Source: Aphodovivens avicola
Lineage (GTDB): Bacteria; Actinomycetota; Coriobacteriia; Coriobacteriales; Eggerthellaceae
Length of the DNA: 32,296 nucleotides
Direction of reading: 5' to 3'
NCBI GenBank assembly: GCA_018712515.1
Contig: DVGW01000006.1
Span: 1 to 32,296 of the forward strand
The position numbers and the translations under genes were made by a program. Shown piece by piece: positions 16,103 to 25,090 of this stretch; position 1 is the first letter of the stretch, and each line of letters opens with the position of its first letter. Under the pieces are notes generated by a model. That model saw nothing but the letters and a program-made list of their open reading frames with translations, was not told the origin of the DNA and ran no database searches.

Positions 16103-17411
16103 CGGGCTGCGGGATCCTCCGGGATTCTGATCGTGAACACGGTCTGCCCGAGAGAGCTCTCGGCGGCGACGGTTCCGCCGTGCGCTTCCACGATCTCCTT
16201 CGCGATCGCGAGGCCAAGCCCTGCGCCGCCCTTCTCCGACGTGCGGGCGCCGTCCTCGCGGAAGAACTTCTCGAAGATCGCCTCCAGGTGCACGGGGGCG
16301 ATCTCCCTGCCGGTGTCTGCGACCCGCATCGTCACGAAGCCGTCCCCCGTCTCGGCGGAGAGTCGCACCTCCGTCCCCTCGTCGGCGAAGGAGACGGCGT
16401 TCTTGAGCACGTTGGACACCGCGCGCGCCATCTTCTCCGGGTCGATGAAGGCGACCGCCTCCTCGGGCGCCGAGACCTCGATGGCCACCCCGCGCGCGCC
16501 CGCCTCGGGGCGCAGCTCGTCGGCGACCTGCCCGAGGAACAGGGAGACGCCCACGCGCTCGCGCTCGATGGGGATCGCCTGCAGGTTGTAGCGGGTTATC
16601 TCGAAGAACTCCCCGACCAGGCCCTCCAGGCGCTCGGCCTTCTCCAGCGCGATGCCCGCGAGCTTCGCGCGGTCCTCCACGGGGAGGTCGGGCGTCTCCT
16701 TCAGGATCGACAGGTACCCGATGACCGACGTGAGCGGCGTGCGGATGTCGTGGGCGAGGTACGCGACGAGCTCGTTCTTGCGCGTCTCGGCGGCCTTCGC
16801 GGCGCGCTCGTCGGAAAGCGCGCGATTCTGGATCTGGACGAGCTCCGAGCGGGCGGCGGAAAGCTCGTCGGGAAGCTCGATGGGGGCGAACCTGTCTGCG
16901 AACAAGCCCGTCACGGCAGCGGACAGGTCATCGAGCCGCTTGAGGGCTCGGTTTCCCGCGACGGCGGCGATGACCAGCGCGCCGCAGAAGTAGGCTGCAA
17001 CCGCTGCTTCGGGGCCCATGTCGAGGAAGGAGTGGTACGCCCGGAGGTCGCGGACGGCGAACAGCGTCCCGTCCGACCAGAACCCCAAATCGTGAACGGT
17101 TTCGTAGTACTCGACCGTAGGCGTGCCGCCGCCTCCCGAGCCGCCGTCGGCATCCGACCCCGCATGGGAGCTCTCACTGTACTGCTGGACGTACTCCTGG
17201 CGCCCCAATTGCAGATCGACGTACTCGTCCTCGGTGATGTACGTCCACGGCGACACCACGTCGGCGAAGACGTAGGCGGCCTTCTGCCACAGCGCCGGGA
17301 GCGCCGTCACGGCGAGCACCGCGAACAGGACGGTCCACGCCGCAGCCGCGGCGGCCGTCCGGAGGGCGAGCGATCGGCGCGCCTGCTTCGCCTGGGCGGT
17401 CTTCATCGCCA

Positions 17412-17412
<1 letters not shown>
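16099..17412 (-). CDS. Sensor histidine kinase, VanS-like
   Basis: A 437-residue membrane kinase. Transmembrane segments are at about 19-41 and 135-152, enclosing an extracytoplasmic loop with a Gly-rich patch. The phosphoacceptor H221 lies in LAHDIRTPLTSVIGYL, followed by the N box (VSNVLKNAVSFADEG), G1 (VADTGREI), F box (IFEKFFREDG) and G2 (GGAGLGLAIAKEIVEAHGG). The architecture resembles VanS/PhoR-type kinases. The start ATG 17412 overlaps the regulator stop (TGATG); an ATG at 17406 has better spacing from GGCAGG and is an alternative. It is cotranscribed with the regulator. The signal is unknown. Confidence 0.93.
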
Positions 17413-18113
<701 letters not shown>

Positions 18114-18196
18114 GGCCGCTCCTTCCCCTCCTTGCTTTTCCTTCAGACAACAGGGTAGCGGAGCAGCAAGGTTCGGGCTTGGGTCGGGAGCCGATG

Positions 18197-18236
18197 TTAA
18201 GGAAAACGAAAGGAAACGTAAGGAAAGTTAAGGGCG
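18197..18236 (+). promoter_or_regulatory. Four helically phased AAGGAAA-type direct repeats
   Basis: AGGAAA-like cores start at 18200, 18211, 18221 and 18231 (the last degenerates to AGGGCG), spaced 11, 10 and 10 bases within TTAAGGAAAACGAAAGGAAA and the following bases. Direct repeats at one helical turn are typical binding sites of OmpR/VanR regulators, and the regulator gene starts 84 bases away. A further GGAAACGAAAGG lies at 18243-18254. Confidence 0.5.
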
Positions 18237-18310
18237 CGTGCTGGGAAACGAAAGGCCGCGTTTCGGTAAGGTCCCGACCGAAGAGGAAATCGCAAGGTCA
18301 GGAGCTTCTT

Positions 18311-19030
18311 ATGGACAGCCGCTACGCGAGGGGTTCGGGAAGGTACCGCACGAGGGGCGCGAGAAGCGCTCCCGTCTTCGCGCGTCGTCGCAGGAGGGTT
18401 CCGGCGAGAGCGGCTGCCCTGGCGCTGGCGCTGCTCGCTCTCGTCTTCGCGGCGTCCAGGCTCGCCGCCTCGATGCCGGGCTGCAGCGCCGCCACCGACG
18501 CCGTCCCGCTGCAGAGCACGCCCGTCGCCGAATGGGAGAAGGGTTCGGTGCCCTACCTGTACCAGACGGACCCCGCGTGGGCTGCCGAGCCCTACGCCGG
18601 CGGCACCGTCGAGGAGAACGGCTGCGGGCCGACCTGCCTCGCCATGGTCTACATCGACCTCACCGGCAGGAAGGACCTCGACCCCGCGGGAATGGCGGCG
18701 TTCAGCGAGGAGGGCGGGCACGTCGATTTCGGCATGACGAGCTGGACGCTCATGACCGACGGCGCCGCGAAGCTGGGGCTCGCCTCGGAGGAGCTTCCCG
18801 CCGACGAGTCCTCGGTCCTCTCGGCGCTCTCCCAAGGAAGGCCGGTCATCTGCTCGGTGGGCCCCGGCGACTTCACCACGACGGGCCACTTCATCGTGCT
18901 CGCCGGGCTGGACGGATCCGGCGGGGTTTCCGTCCATGACCCCAACAGCGAGGAGAGGTCCCATCGGGCTTGGGATGTCGGGAGGATCCTCTCCCAATGC
19001 CGCAACCTCTGGGCGTTTTCGGCGGCGTGA
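18311..19030 (+). CDS. Membrane-anchored C39-like (papain-fold) peptidase
   Basis: A 239-residue protein with a basic N-terminus (RRRRRVPAR), one transmembrane or uncleaved signal segment (about 33-53), and an extracytoplasmic domain of the C39-like family. Predicted catalytic residues are C105 in ENGCGPTCLAMV, H193 in TTGHFIVLAG and D210/N212 in VHDPNS; Q85 in YLYQTDPAW may be the oxyanion-hole residue. Such proteins are usually secreted bacteriocin-like or wall-associated peptidases of unknown substrate, and are distinct from the leader peptidase domain of bacteriocin ABC transporters. GGAG lies six bases before the ATG. It is divergent from the VanR-like gene, which suggests control by it. 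Confidence 0.85.
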   Translation: MDSRYARGSGRYRTRGARSAPVFARRRRRVPARAAALALALLALVFAASRLAASMPGCSAATDAVPLQSTPVAEWEKGSVPYLYQTDPAWAAEPYAGGTVEENGCGPTCLAMVYIDLTGRKDLDPAGMAAFSEEGGHVDFGMTSWTLMTDGAAKLGLASEELPADESSVLSALSQGRPVICSVGPGDFTTTGHFIVLAGLDGSGGVSVHDPNSEERSHRAWDVGRILSQCRNLWAFSAA

Positions 19031-19462
19031 CGGGCGCAAACAACCCGGAGCATCGTCGATAGCCTCACTTCCACGAAAGGATAAGCCCTGTAACCGCAGC
19101 AAGGGGAGCGAAGCACGAGACAACGCCGATGGGACTGGAGGCAAGTTCCGTTATCCAAACGCGAAACGTCTCGCGTTTATTGCGCCACGGCAGCGCCTTC
19201 CCACGGAGTGATCCGATCGAGAGCGGGACCAATATTCCTCCGCGTCGCCTATATCAGGTCGTAGGGCATCTTCCGTTTGAAAAGGCAGAACACGAGGCAC
19301 GCGAGCGGGATCAGGGTCAGGCGGGGCTCGATGCCGCTTTCGGGAAGCGGGATGCGGCAGCTCCGTTTACGGCATACAAACAAACGGCGCCATCGGAGGA
19401 AAGAGCCCGTCCGGCTCGTATAGAATGGATCCGCTGTCCGATCCAGAGCGAAAGGCGAGCTC
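19031..19462. other. Intergenic region with a possible gene remnant
   Basis: About 430 bases without a convincing intact gene. It contains the sorting-signal-like minus-strand tail at 19249-19347 and a TATAGA -10-like element at 19419-19424 ahead of the lipoprotein gene. The rest shows no clear repeat or RNA structure. Confidence 0.4.
19249..19347 (-). pseudogene. Possible remnant of a sortase-anchored surface protein (3' end only)
   Basis: The minus-strand frame ends LPESGIEPRLTLIPLACLVF followed by CLFKRKMPYDLI and a stop. This has the layout of a cell-wall sorting signal: an LPxTG-like pentapeptide (LPESG), a hydrophobic stretch and a basic tail. The upstream sequence in any frame does not resemble a surface protein, so if real this is a decayed 3' fragment. 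A chance resemblance is possible. Confidence 0.3.
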
Positions 19463-20026
19463 ATGAAAAACAGGCGCAAAGGGATCTCAACAACAAGCCC
19501 CAAAACCCCAGCGCGTCTCGCGCTGGGGGCGCTGCTCGCTGCCGCCCTCGCCCTCCCGCTCACAGGATGCTTCGGCATCCCCGATCCGAACGAGATCGCA
19601 GGCAAGGCAAAGGAGGTCGCGTCCCAAGCCGAGGAGCTCGCCTCTCAAGCGCAGGAACTCGCCGGCACGCTCTCCAGCGTCGAGTGGGGCAAGGTCTCCC
19701 GCCTCGTCGTGAAGGACGCGGTGTCAGGGGAGGTCGTGCGCGAGGTGACCGACCAGGGCGAGATCGAGCAGGCGTTCGCCCCCCTCTCGGACGAGAACGG
19801 CCTCGCCTCGGCGCCGGAGGAGCCCGCCGAATACATCTTCGAGCTCTGGGAGCCCGAGACGATAAAAGCCGGGCAGGACGCCAGCGACGTCAAGGAATAC
19901 AAGGGTCTCGAGGCGACCACCTACGAGGGCTCGCCCGTCGTGACGCTCGAGATGAGCCCCATCGGGCTCAGGCTCCACATCTCCTCGCAAGCCGCCGCCG
20001 ACTCGCTGCGTGGCCTTGCAGAGTAG
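19463..20026 (+). CDS. Putative lipoprotein
   Basis: A 187-residue protein with a basic N-terminus, a hydrophobic signal segment (about 18-35) and a lipobox LTGC with the lipid-modified Cys at residue 36, so it is probably anchored outside the membrane. After it comes a short coiled-coil-like heptad stretch (GKAKEVASQAEELASQAQEL, about 47-66), then a domain containing KVSRLVVKDAVSGEVVREVT and VVTLEMSPIGLRLHIS that I do not recognise. The ATG has AAAGGCGAG upstream. It stands alone and ends facing the next gene, with repeat R2 between them. Confidence 0.75.
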   Translation: MKNRRKGISTTSPKTPARLALGALLAAALALPLTGCFGIPDPNEIAGKAKEVASQAEELASQAQELAGTLSSVEWGKVSRLVVKDAVSGEVVREVTDQGEIEQAFAPLSDENGLASAPEEPAEYIFELWEPETIKAGQDASDVKEYKGLEATTYEGSPVVTLEMSPIGLRLHISSQAAADSLRGLAE

Positions 20027-20076
20027 GCTCGCTCAGCACAATCTCGCAACACGCGCGTTTATACCGCTTGATCGAA

Positions 20077-20109
20077 AATGAGAAAAAGGGTCTGTCCCTT
20101 TTTCTCATT
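20077..20109. repeat. Dispersed palindromic repeat R2
   Basis: A 33-base element with arms AATGAGAAAAAGGG/CCCTTTTTCTCATT, perfectly paired, and loop TCTGT. It lies between convergent genes (stops at 20026 and 20134) and has the A-tract/stem/T-tract form of a bidirectional terminator. Confidence 0.88.
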
Positions 20110-20133
20110 GCGCTTATCGCGCTTCTATCTCTA

Positions 20134-21198
20134 TCATTCTGCTTCCGTCAGGCGCGCTACGCTCTTCGCAAAGGCATCCGCCTCGTCGGGGCTCAGCTTG
20201 ACGGCGCGAATCTGACGCGCACGCCCCGTCATCCCGCGCACCTCGACCGGCTCGCGCAGAACAACCCAGCATGGCTTGGCACCCATCGTCGCAAGGTTGA
20301 GCACATCGTCTTTTTCAAAACCAAGATCAGCGAAGACCACGCGGTCGAGTGATGCGAGGGGAACGTCAATGCCCGGAAGAAACCCCCAGGTCGCTGTCAA
20401 CCTGCCTTCGCCAACAAGAATCGGGCATGCGACGACAGAGCGCGCAAACGAACCAAGCCATGCCAGCCCGTAGATCGATATTGCCGTGAGCACAGCGGCA
20501 GCGACAACGGAAAACCGCAAAACGAGAAGATGCACCACGACGATCTCGATTACCCCCAAGACGATCACGACGCCGACAAGCGCGAGAAAGCCGCTCTTCT
20601 TGTGGTATGAAAACGTCTCCCTCCCCTTCGACACGACGGCTGCACGATGCCGCGGAAGAACGAGGTGGTACCACATGGCAAGCTCGGTCGCCGCCACACG
20701 CGCCGCTGCGCGGCTGGGAACGACCGCTTCGAACGCGCGCGCAAACCATTCCGCAGGATACGCATCCGTTTCGCGCGCCTCCCGATAGCCTGCGCGAAAC
20801 GCACGCGCGAGCCGCGGAACTTCGAGCGCGAGCACTGCGATATCCACTGCGAACGCCATCCCGAGCAGCACAGGCAGCGCCGAGGGCGCGCCCGGCACAG
20901 CGACGAACGCCGACACCGCGCCGCCTACGTAGATGACGGGGAGAACGGCGATGGGCGTTATCCCGCGCTTGCGCACGAACAGAAGATAGAAGACGAGCGG
21001 GACGCACGCCATGAGGTCGAACGGAACGGCGAAGTTCGCCGTATACACAGCTGCGGAAACGGGCACGAAGCGAAGCGCCGCCATATCGATCGCATACATA
21101 AGGGCGATTGCACCGAGAACGGCAATGACCGGAATAATCCTTCGCGACGGGCGCCCTGCTCCGGGAAGGCCGTTTTTCATCAGGGAGTTTGCGCTCAT
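20134..21198 (-). CDS. Uncharacterised multi-pass membrane protein
   Basis: A 354-residue protein that I do not recognise. It has about seven hydrophobic segments: near 22-40, 48-72, 80-98 and 104-124 in the N-terminal half, then 203-226 and 230-250 after a cytoplasmic middle region (ARAFRAGYREARETDAYPAE ... WYHLVLPRHRAAVVSKGRET). The C-terminal about 100 residues are soluble, with GRLTATWGFLPGIDVPLASL and a DUF-like beta pattern reminiscent of PH-like domains. The ATG at 21198 has AAGGAG upstream. Its 5' leader resembles that of the ATPase gene ending at 25345. Confidence 0.7.
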   Translation of the reverse strand: MSANSLMKNGLPGAGRPSRRIIPVIAVLGAIALMYAIDMAALRFVPVSAAVYTANFAVPFDLMACVPLVFYLLFVRKRGITPIAVLPVIYVGGAVSAFVAVPGAPSALPVLLGMAFAVDIAVLALEVPRLARAFRAGYREARETDAYPAEWFARAFEAVVPSRAAARVAATELAMWYHLVLPRHRAAVVSKGRETFSYHKKSGFLALVGVVIVLGVIEIVVVHLLVLRFSVVAAAVLTAISIYGLAWLGSFARSVVACPILVGEGRLTATWGFLPGIDVPLASLDRVVFADLGFEKDDVLNLATMGAKPCWVVLREPVEVRGMTGRARQIRAVKLSPDEADAFAKSVARLTEAE

Positions 21199-21202
21199 CT
21201 CG

Positions 21203-21244
21203 CTCCTTGTCCGACACGAAACAACAACCTGTCGAATGTCAATT
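21203..21244 (-). promoter_or_regulatory. 5' leader shared with the 25345-26523 gene
   Basis: The stretch carries CTCCTTGTCCGA (plus strand), then ACCTGTCGAATGTCAA. It aligns over about 42 bases with 26529-26571, with mostly transition differences and one indel. It covers the ribosome site and the region just upstream. A TACAAT -10-like element lies at 21257-21262 on the minus strand. Confidence 0.55.
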
Positions 21245-21356
21245 TGTTTGCGTTGATTGTACCATCTGCCACTTTGCGTCCATCGAGCAAACGCCGGTTG
21301 CGGCGTAAAGTTGATGGGGGCCGCCCCGCCAACGTTGCGCCGTCGCGAATTCGCAG

Positions 21357-21389
21357 AATGAGAAAAAGTGTCTGTCCCTTTTTCTCATT
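21357..21389. repeat. Dispersed palindromic repeat R3
   Basis: A 33-base element AATGAGAAAAAGTG-TCTGT-CCCTTTTTCTCATT with one mismatch in the inner stem. It lies between divergent genes, so it is not an obvious terminator there. The rest of the 339-base gap (21199-21537) holds the shared leader and a small GAACG-ATA-CGTTC inverted repeat next to the following ribosome site. Confidence 0.88.
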
Positions 21390-21537
21390 GATGGCGGTTC
21401 GCATTATGAAAGCCCCGCACCCGTCGTCTTTCGTACACATTCCCCTCATCTGTGCCGCACGGCTTCGATCGAGTTGAAAACCCCTGCAAAAGGATTATGC
21501 TTGCCTTATTGAACGATACGTTCGAGGAGGGATCGCT

Positions 21538-21816
21538 ATGTGCTTTAGGCCGGCGGAGGCTGGCGGATTCGCCAGCGACGGGCACACTTGCCCCCACTGC
21601 GGGAAAACCGTTCAGTTTATGGGCGGCGTGGTGCTCAAGCAATGCCCATTCTGCAAGGGAGATCTGACGAGCATGCTCGCAGCGGAAGACTACACGCCCA
21701 CCGTGCCGCTCGTCCCCAGCCAGCCGAAAGCGCCCACGCAGCCGAAGGCGCCCACGCAGCCGGCCGCCCCGAGCCAGCCCGCAGCGCCTTCCATCCCCAA
21801 GCCGCCTTCGGCGTAA
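21538..21816 (+). CDS. Small zinc-ribbon protein with Pro-rich repeat tail
   Basis: A 92-residue protein with two CxxC knuckles (TCPHCGKTV and QCPFCKGDL, about 19 residues apart), a rubredoxin/zinc-ribbon pattern, followed by a tail of QPKAP/QPAAP repeats (about 61-88). The ATG has GGAGG eight bases upstream. It has no double-glycine leader, unlike the CxxC peptides near 28 kb. It precedes the ZIP transporter by 32 bases on the same strand, so cotranscription and a metal-linked role are possible. No specific function is claimed. Confidence 0.75.
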   Translation: MCFRPAEAGGFASDGHTCPHCGKTVQFMGGVVLKQCPFCKGDLTSMLAAEDYTPTVPLVPSQPKAPTQPKAPTQPAAPSQPAAPSIPKPPSA

Positions 21817-21848
21817 TCGCCTGCCGGTAGCAGGAAAGCCGCAACACC

Positions 21849-22640
21849 ATGAGCGAACCGAATCTTGGTATGATCGTCGCCCTCACGGTCCCCTTCCTGG
21901 GAACCGTTTTGGGTTCTTCGTTCGTCTTCTTCCTGAAGCGCGCCATGGGCGAGCTCGTGCAGAAGGCGCTGCTGGGGTTTGCGGCGGGCGTTATGATCGC
22001 CGCTTCGGTGTGGAGTCTGCTCATACCCGCAATCGAGAACGCCGAGGCGCAGGGGATGACGGGCTGGATGCCCGCCTCGATCGGCTTCCTGCTGGGCATC
22101 GGGCTGCTGCTGGCGATCGATCATTTCCTTCCCCATCAGCACTTGGACGATCCGCAACCCGAGGGCATGCCTTCCCGTATGAAGAAGCCCACCATGCTGA
22201 TTTTCGCGGTGGCGCTGCACAACCTGCCCGAGGGCATGGCAGTGGGCGTTGTGCTTGCCGGATTCCTTACGGGAGAGGCCTCTATCGCGCTTGCCGGCGT
22301 GATCAGCCTTGCTGTGGGCATCGCCATCCAGAACGTCCCCGAAGGCGCCATCATCTCCATGCCGTTGGTGTCGTGCGGACTTACGCGGAAAAAGGCGTTC
22401 CTGTACGGCGTCGCATCAGGCGCGGTGGAACCGCTGGGCGCCGCCTTGATGGTCGCGTGCATCGGGTTCATGACGCCCGCCCTGCCCTACATTCTGGCTT
22501 TCGCCGCAGGCGCCATGATGTACGTGGTGGTGGAAGAGCTGATCCCCGAAACCCAAACGGGAAAACACACCAACATAGGCGCCGTTGCCCTGGCGCTCGG
22601 TTTCGTGCTCATGATGATCCTGGACGTGGCGCTGGGGTAG
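21849..22640 (+). CDS. ZIP-family divalent metal transporter
   Basis: A 263-residue inner-membrane transporter of the ZIP family (ZupT/GufA-like), importing zinc or other divalent cations. About eight transmembrane segments are seen. The metal-site motifs are intact: HNLPEGMAVGVVLA in the fourth membrane segment and QNVPEGAIISMPL in the fifth, plus GAMMYVVVEELIPE. A His-containing loop (DHFLPHQHLDDPQPEG, about 91-106) lies between segments three and four. The Shine-Dalgarno site is weak (AGGAAAG). The substrate cannot be fixed from sequence. Confidence 0.93.
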   Translation: MSEPNLGMIVALTVPFLGTVLGSSFVFFLKRAMGELVQKALLGFAAGVMIAASVWSLLIPAIENAEAQGMTGWMPASIGFLLGIGLLLAIDHFLPHQHLDDPQPEGMPSRMKKPTMLIFAVALHNLPEGMAVGVVLAGFLTGEASIALAGVISLAVGIAIQNVPEGAIISMPLVSCGLTRKKAFLYGVASGAVEPLGAALMVACIGFMTPALPYILAFAAGAMMYVVVEELIPETQTGKHTNIGAVALALGFVLMMILDVALG

Positions 22641-22803
22641 ATTCGGTAGCGCACATCCTTTCGAACTGGGCTCCGCCCAGGAAAGCGTTGCATTTTTGCA
22701 GGCTATTCGCACCCCCGCGGCGCAGCCGCCACCGCTCTTCGCGCTCCTACCCATGCGTCGACTTGTATAATCGTCCCCTCGGAGACCGAAGGAGAGAGAC
22801 GGC

Positions 22804-23466
22804 ATGGACGCATTCGCATGGGCGGAAGAGGCGACTGGGAAACTGAAGACAGGATTCGGAGAGCGCCTGCGATTCGTTGGAATCCAGGGGAGCCGCGCTC
22901 GGGGCGAGGCGCGCGAGGACAGCGACATCGACCTCGTGGTGCTGCTCGACCACGTGGACGCCGGTGATCTCGTGCGCTACCGCGCTATCGTGCAGTCGAT
23001 GCCGCGCAGCGAACTCGCCTGCGGGTTCGTCGGATCCGAGCGCGTGCTCGCCGCATGGCCGCGCCACGAGCTCTTCCAGTTCTACCACGATACGCACGCC
23101 ATCTTCGGCGCGCTCCCCGATGCCAGTCCGTTCACGGAGGCAGATGCCCTGGAGGCGGCGCGGATCGGCGCATCGGGGATCTACCACGCGATCTGCCACG
23201 CCTGCGTCTTCGACGGCGACGCCGCCGACGGCATCCTGGAATCGCTCTTCAAAGGTGCGTTCTTCACGCTGCAGGCATTGCAGTTCGTCCGAACGGGCGC
23301 CTACCCCCGCACGAAAGCCGAGCTCGCCGCACAGCTCGAAGGCGACGAGGCGCGCATCCTCGAGGTCGGCCGCGACTGGCAAGCCCACCGCCCGAAAGAC
23401 GACGTTGAACGCCGAGAGCTCGTTGGCCTGCTCCTACGCTGGTCGGAAGGCGTCATCACCGAATAG
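22804..23466 (+). CDS. Nucleotidyltransferase-domain protein
   Basis: A 220-residue protein with an N-terminal polymerase-beta-fold nucleotidyltransferase domain. The signature GSRARGEAREDSDIDLVVLL starts at residue 29, with G29-S30 and metal-binding D41 and D43. The C-terminal half (about 110-215) is all helical and includes GIYHAICHACVFDGDAADGI, resembling HEPN or KNTase C-terminal helices. Members transfer nucleotides to antibiotics, proteins or RNA; the target here is unknown. AAGGAGA precedes the ATG, and a TATAAT -10-like element is at 22766-22771. It converges on the HTH-membrane gene with repeat R4 between them. Confidence 0.8.
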   Translation: MDAFAWAEEATGKLKTGFGERLRFVGIQGSRARGEAREDSDIDLVVLLDHVDAGDLVRYRAIVQSMPRSELACGFVGSERVLAAWPRHELFQFYHDTHAIFGALPDASPFTEADALEAARIGASGIYHAICHACVFDGDAADGILESLFKGAFFTLQALQFVRTGAYPRTKAELAAQLEGDEARILEVGRDWQAHRPKDDVERRELVGLLLRWSEGVITE

Positions 23467-23469
23467 CAA

Positions 23470-23502
23470 AATGAGAAAAAGTGACTGTCCCTTTTTCTCA
23501 TT
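23470..23502. repeat. Dispersed palindromic repeat R4
   Basis: A 33-base element AATGAGAAAAAGTG-ACTGT-CCCTTTTTCTCATT between convergent genes. On the minus strand its AATGAG supplies the TGA stop (23498-23500) of the adjacent gene. Only three bases separate it from the plus-strand stop codon. Confidence 0.88.
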
Positions 23503-24529
23503 CCCCTTTCCCGAACGCTTCCCAGAGCAGCGTCACGATGCCGCAGAGCAGCGCGCCCGCCGGCCAGGCGACCCAGAACCACATGGCGGAGGTGCCTTCG
23601 GGCTCGAACGCGCTGGGGTCGGGCGCGGTGAGCGCCGGGGCGAACAGGAGCGCGAGGCCGACGATGGTCGCGACGATCATGATGGAGCCGCACACCGCGC
23701 CGAGCTTCTTGCCGTGACGCTTGCGGGACAGCAGCGCGTCTCTCGCCTCGACATCCACCTGGGCGTTCACGATGTCCTCTATCTCGAGCTCGTCGGCGGC
23801 GTCCTTGTTGTACTGCGCAATGTTCGTGCGTCCGAGAAGCATCCCGTAGTGCACGATATTCCACACGCCGAGCGCGATGAAGAGCAGCAGGAAGAACAGC
23901 GCGTAGTTCTCCGCCCGCTCCTCGAGCATGAGCATGCAGCCGATCCCCGCGACTATGAACGCCAAGCCGGCGATGAGCCCGCCCGAGAACGACTTGCGGG
24001 CGCGGGCGCGGTCGTCCTCGGTGTAGAAGTCCTCCACGTACGGATGCGCCTTCACGAAGGCGGAGTGCGCTATGCCGGCAGGCACGAGGAACACGAGCCC
24101 CGCGAGCGCAGCTGCCAGCACGATGATGACGAACAGCGCGTCGCGACCGTTGTGGGAACCGAGATCGATCGCTCCCTCGAAGAAAAACGCGATCGCGACG
24201 CCCACGAGGATGGCGGCGATGCCTGTGGGCACCTTCCACGCCATCATGCGCTGGTGCTCATCGTAGCCGCACACGTCCGACGGCGGGCCGGACGGCACCG
24301 AGGGCGAGCCCTCGGCAGACGCACGCCCAGTGAGGTCGCCTTTCACCAGGTCGTCGAGCGAGCATCCGAAGATGTCGCATATCTTCAAAAGCTTGTCCAT
24401 CTCGGGGTAGGAGCGCTCCGCCTCCCATTTCGTCACCGACTGGCGGGATACCCCCAACAGCATCGCCAGCTGCTCTTGCGTCATGTTGCGCTCGGCGCGC
24501 AGGGCTTGCAGGTTGTCGCGAAAGCTCAC
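23498..24529 (-). CDS. XRE-type HTH protein with C-terminal membrane domain
   Basis: A 343-residue protein. Residues about 4-58 form a classical helix-turn-helix: FRDNLQALRAERNMTQEQLA, MLLGVSRQSVTKWEAERSYP and MDKLLKICDIFGCSLDDLVKG. A linker leads to about six transmembrane segments (from WKVPTGIAAILVGVAIAFFF onward), split by a cytoplasmic segment rich in acidic residues. Such HTH-membrane fusions are common in Gram-positive bacteria and may sense membrane or drug stress; the target is unknown. The GTG at 24529 has AAAGGAAA upstream and gives the expected HTH start. A longer upstream frame with Arg-rich sequence is rejected. Its stop lies inside repeat R4. Confidence 0.85.
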   Translation of the reverse strand: MSFRDNLQALRAERNMTQEQLAMLLGVSRQSVTKWEAERSYPEMDKLLKICDIFGCSLDDLVKGDLTGRASAEGSPSVPSGPPSDVCGYDEHQRMMAWKVPTGIAAILVGVAIAFFFEGAIDLGSHNGRDALFVIIVLAAALAGLVFLVPAGIAHSAFVKAHPYVEDFYTEDDRARARKSFSGGLIAGLAFIVAGIGCMLMLEERAENYALFFLLLFIALGVWNIVHYGMLLGRTNIAQYNKDAADELEIEDIVNAQVDVEARDALLSRKRHGKKLGAVCGSIMIVATIVGLALLFAPALTAPDPSAFEPEGTSAMWFWVAWPAGALLCGIVTLLWEAFGKGE

Positions 24530-24913
24530 GGCTTGTTTCCTTTCGTGGCGCGCGACGCGCGGTCGGGACGCTTGGCGCGGAGCGGCTCTCCGCATCGTTG
24601 CGCCTTTCCGCATCGCGCAGGTCGGTCGTCTTCATGCCGGCGGAGTCCATTGTGAGGTATCCGTGCGCTCCGATCCACCAACCGCAGGCTTCTTTTTGCT
24701 CGAATCTAAGGCGCCTTACGGTTGCAAAGGCCTGATCAGGACGCGGTTTGCGAAACCATTCGCTTTCAGGCGAAAAAGTGCATTTCAGAAAAGGGGCTCC
24801 TTTATCTTTGCGCTCACTCTCATTAGTCTACATTCGTTCCCGCCTTGTCGGTCGGAATGCACCCGCTGATATACCCGGATCAAACGAAACCCCCGGCGAG
24901 AAAGAAGGCAGCC
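24530..24913. other. Gene-free gap before the double-glycine peptide
   Basis: About 384 bases upstream of both the minus-strand HTH gene and the plus-strand peptide gene. The right half is relatively AT-rich and should carry the peptide promoter; CTACATT near 24823-24829 could be a -10. No intact gene or strong hairpin is seen. Confidence 0.4.
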
Positions 24914-25090
24914 ATGACGAGTCCCGATCAGAAAAGCATCGAGCTCAACGACGTCGATCTCGATGCGGTAGCGGGCGGACTGACGATCGAAGAGATGTAC
25001 GAGAAGATGAAAGAAGAGCTCGATTCCGGCGTCGAAGGCCGCTTCCTCGACGACACGGGCGATGTAGAGCCCGAGGTGAATGGCTTCTAA
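24914..25090 (+). CDS. Double-glycine-leader peptide without cysteines (putative RiPP/bacteriocin precursor)
   Basis: A 58-residue peptide. Residues 1-22 (MTSPDQKSIELNDVDLDAVA plus GG) have the amphipathic acidic helix and Gly-Gly end typical of leaders cleaved by C39 peptidase domains of bacteriocin exporters. The predicted 36-residue core starts LTIEEMYEKMKEELDSGVEG and ends DVEPEVNGF; it is acidic and has no Cys, so no lanthionine bridges are possible. The ATG at 24914 has AAGAAGGC upstream; an upstream in-frame start at 24845 would add 23 unlikely residues. No maturation or transport gene is adjacent. A minus-strand frame covers the same bases, but it lacks a recognisable product. Confidence 0.65.
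   Translation: MTSPDQKSIELNDVDLDAVAGGLTIEEMYEKMKEELDSGVEGRFLDDTGDVEPEVNGF

Noticed and set aside
21488..21540. Second LexA box before the zinc-ribbon gene (GAACGATACGTTC)
   Set aside because: The half-sites are separated by five bases rather than four, and the gene has no link to DNA damage.
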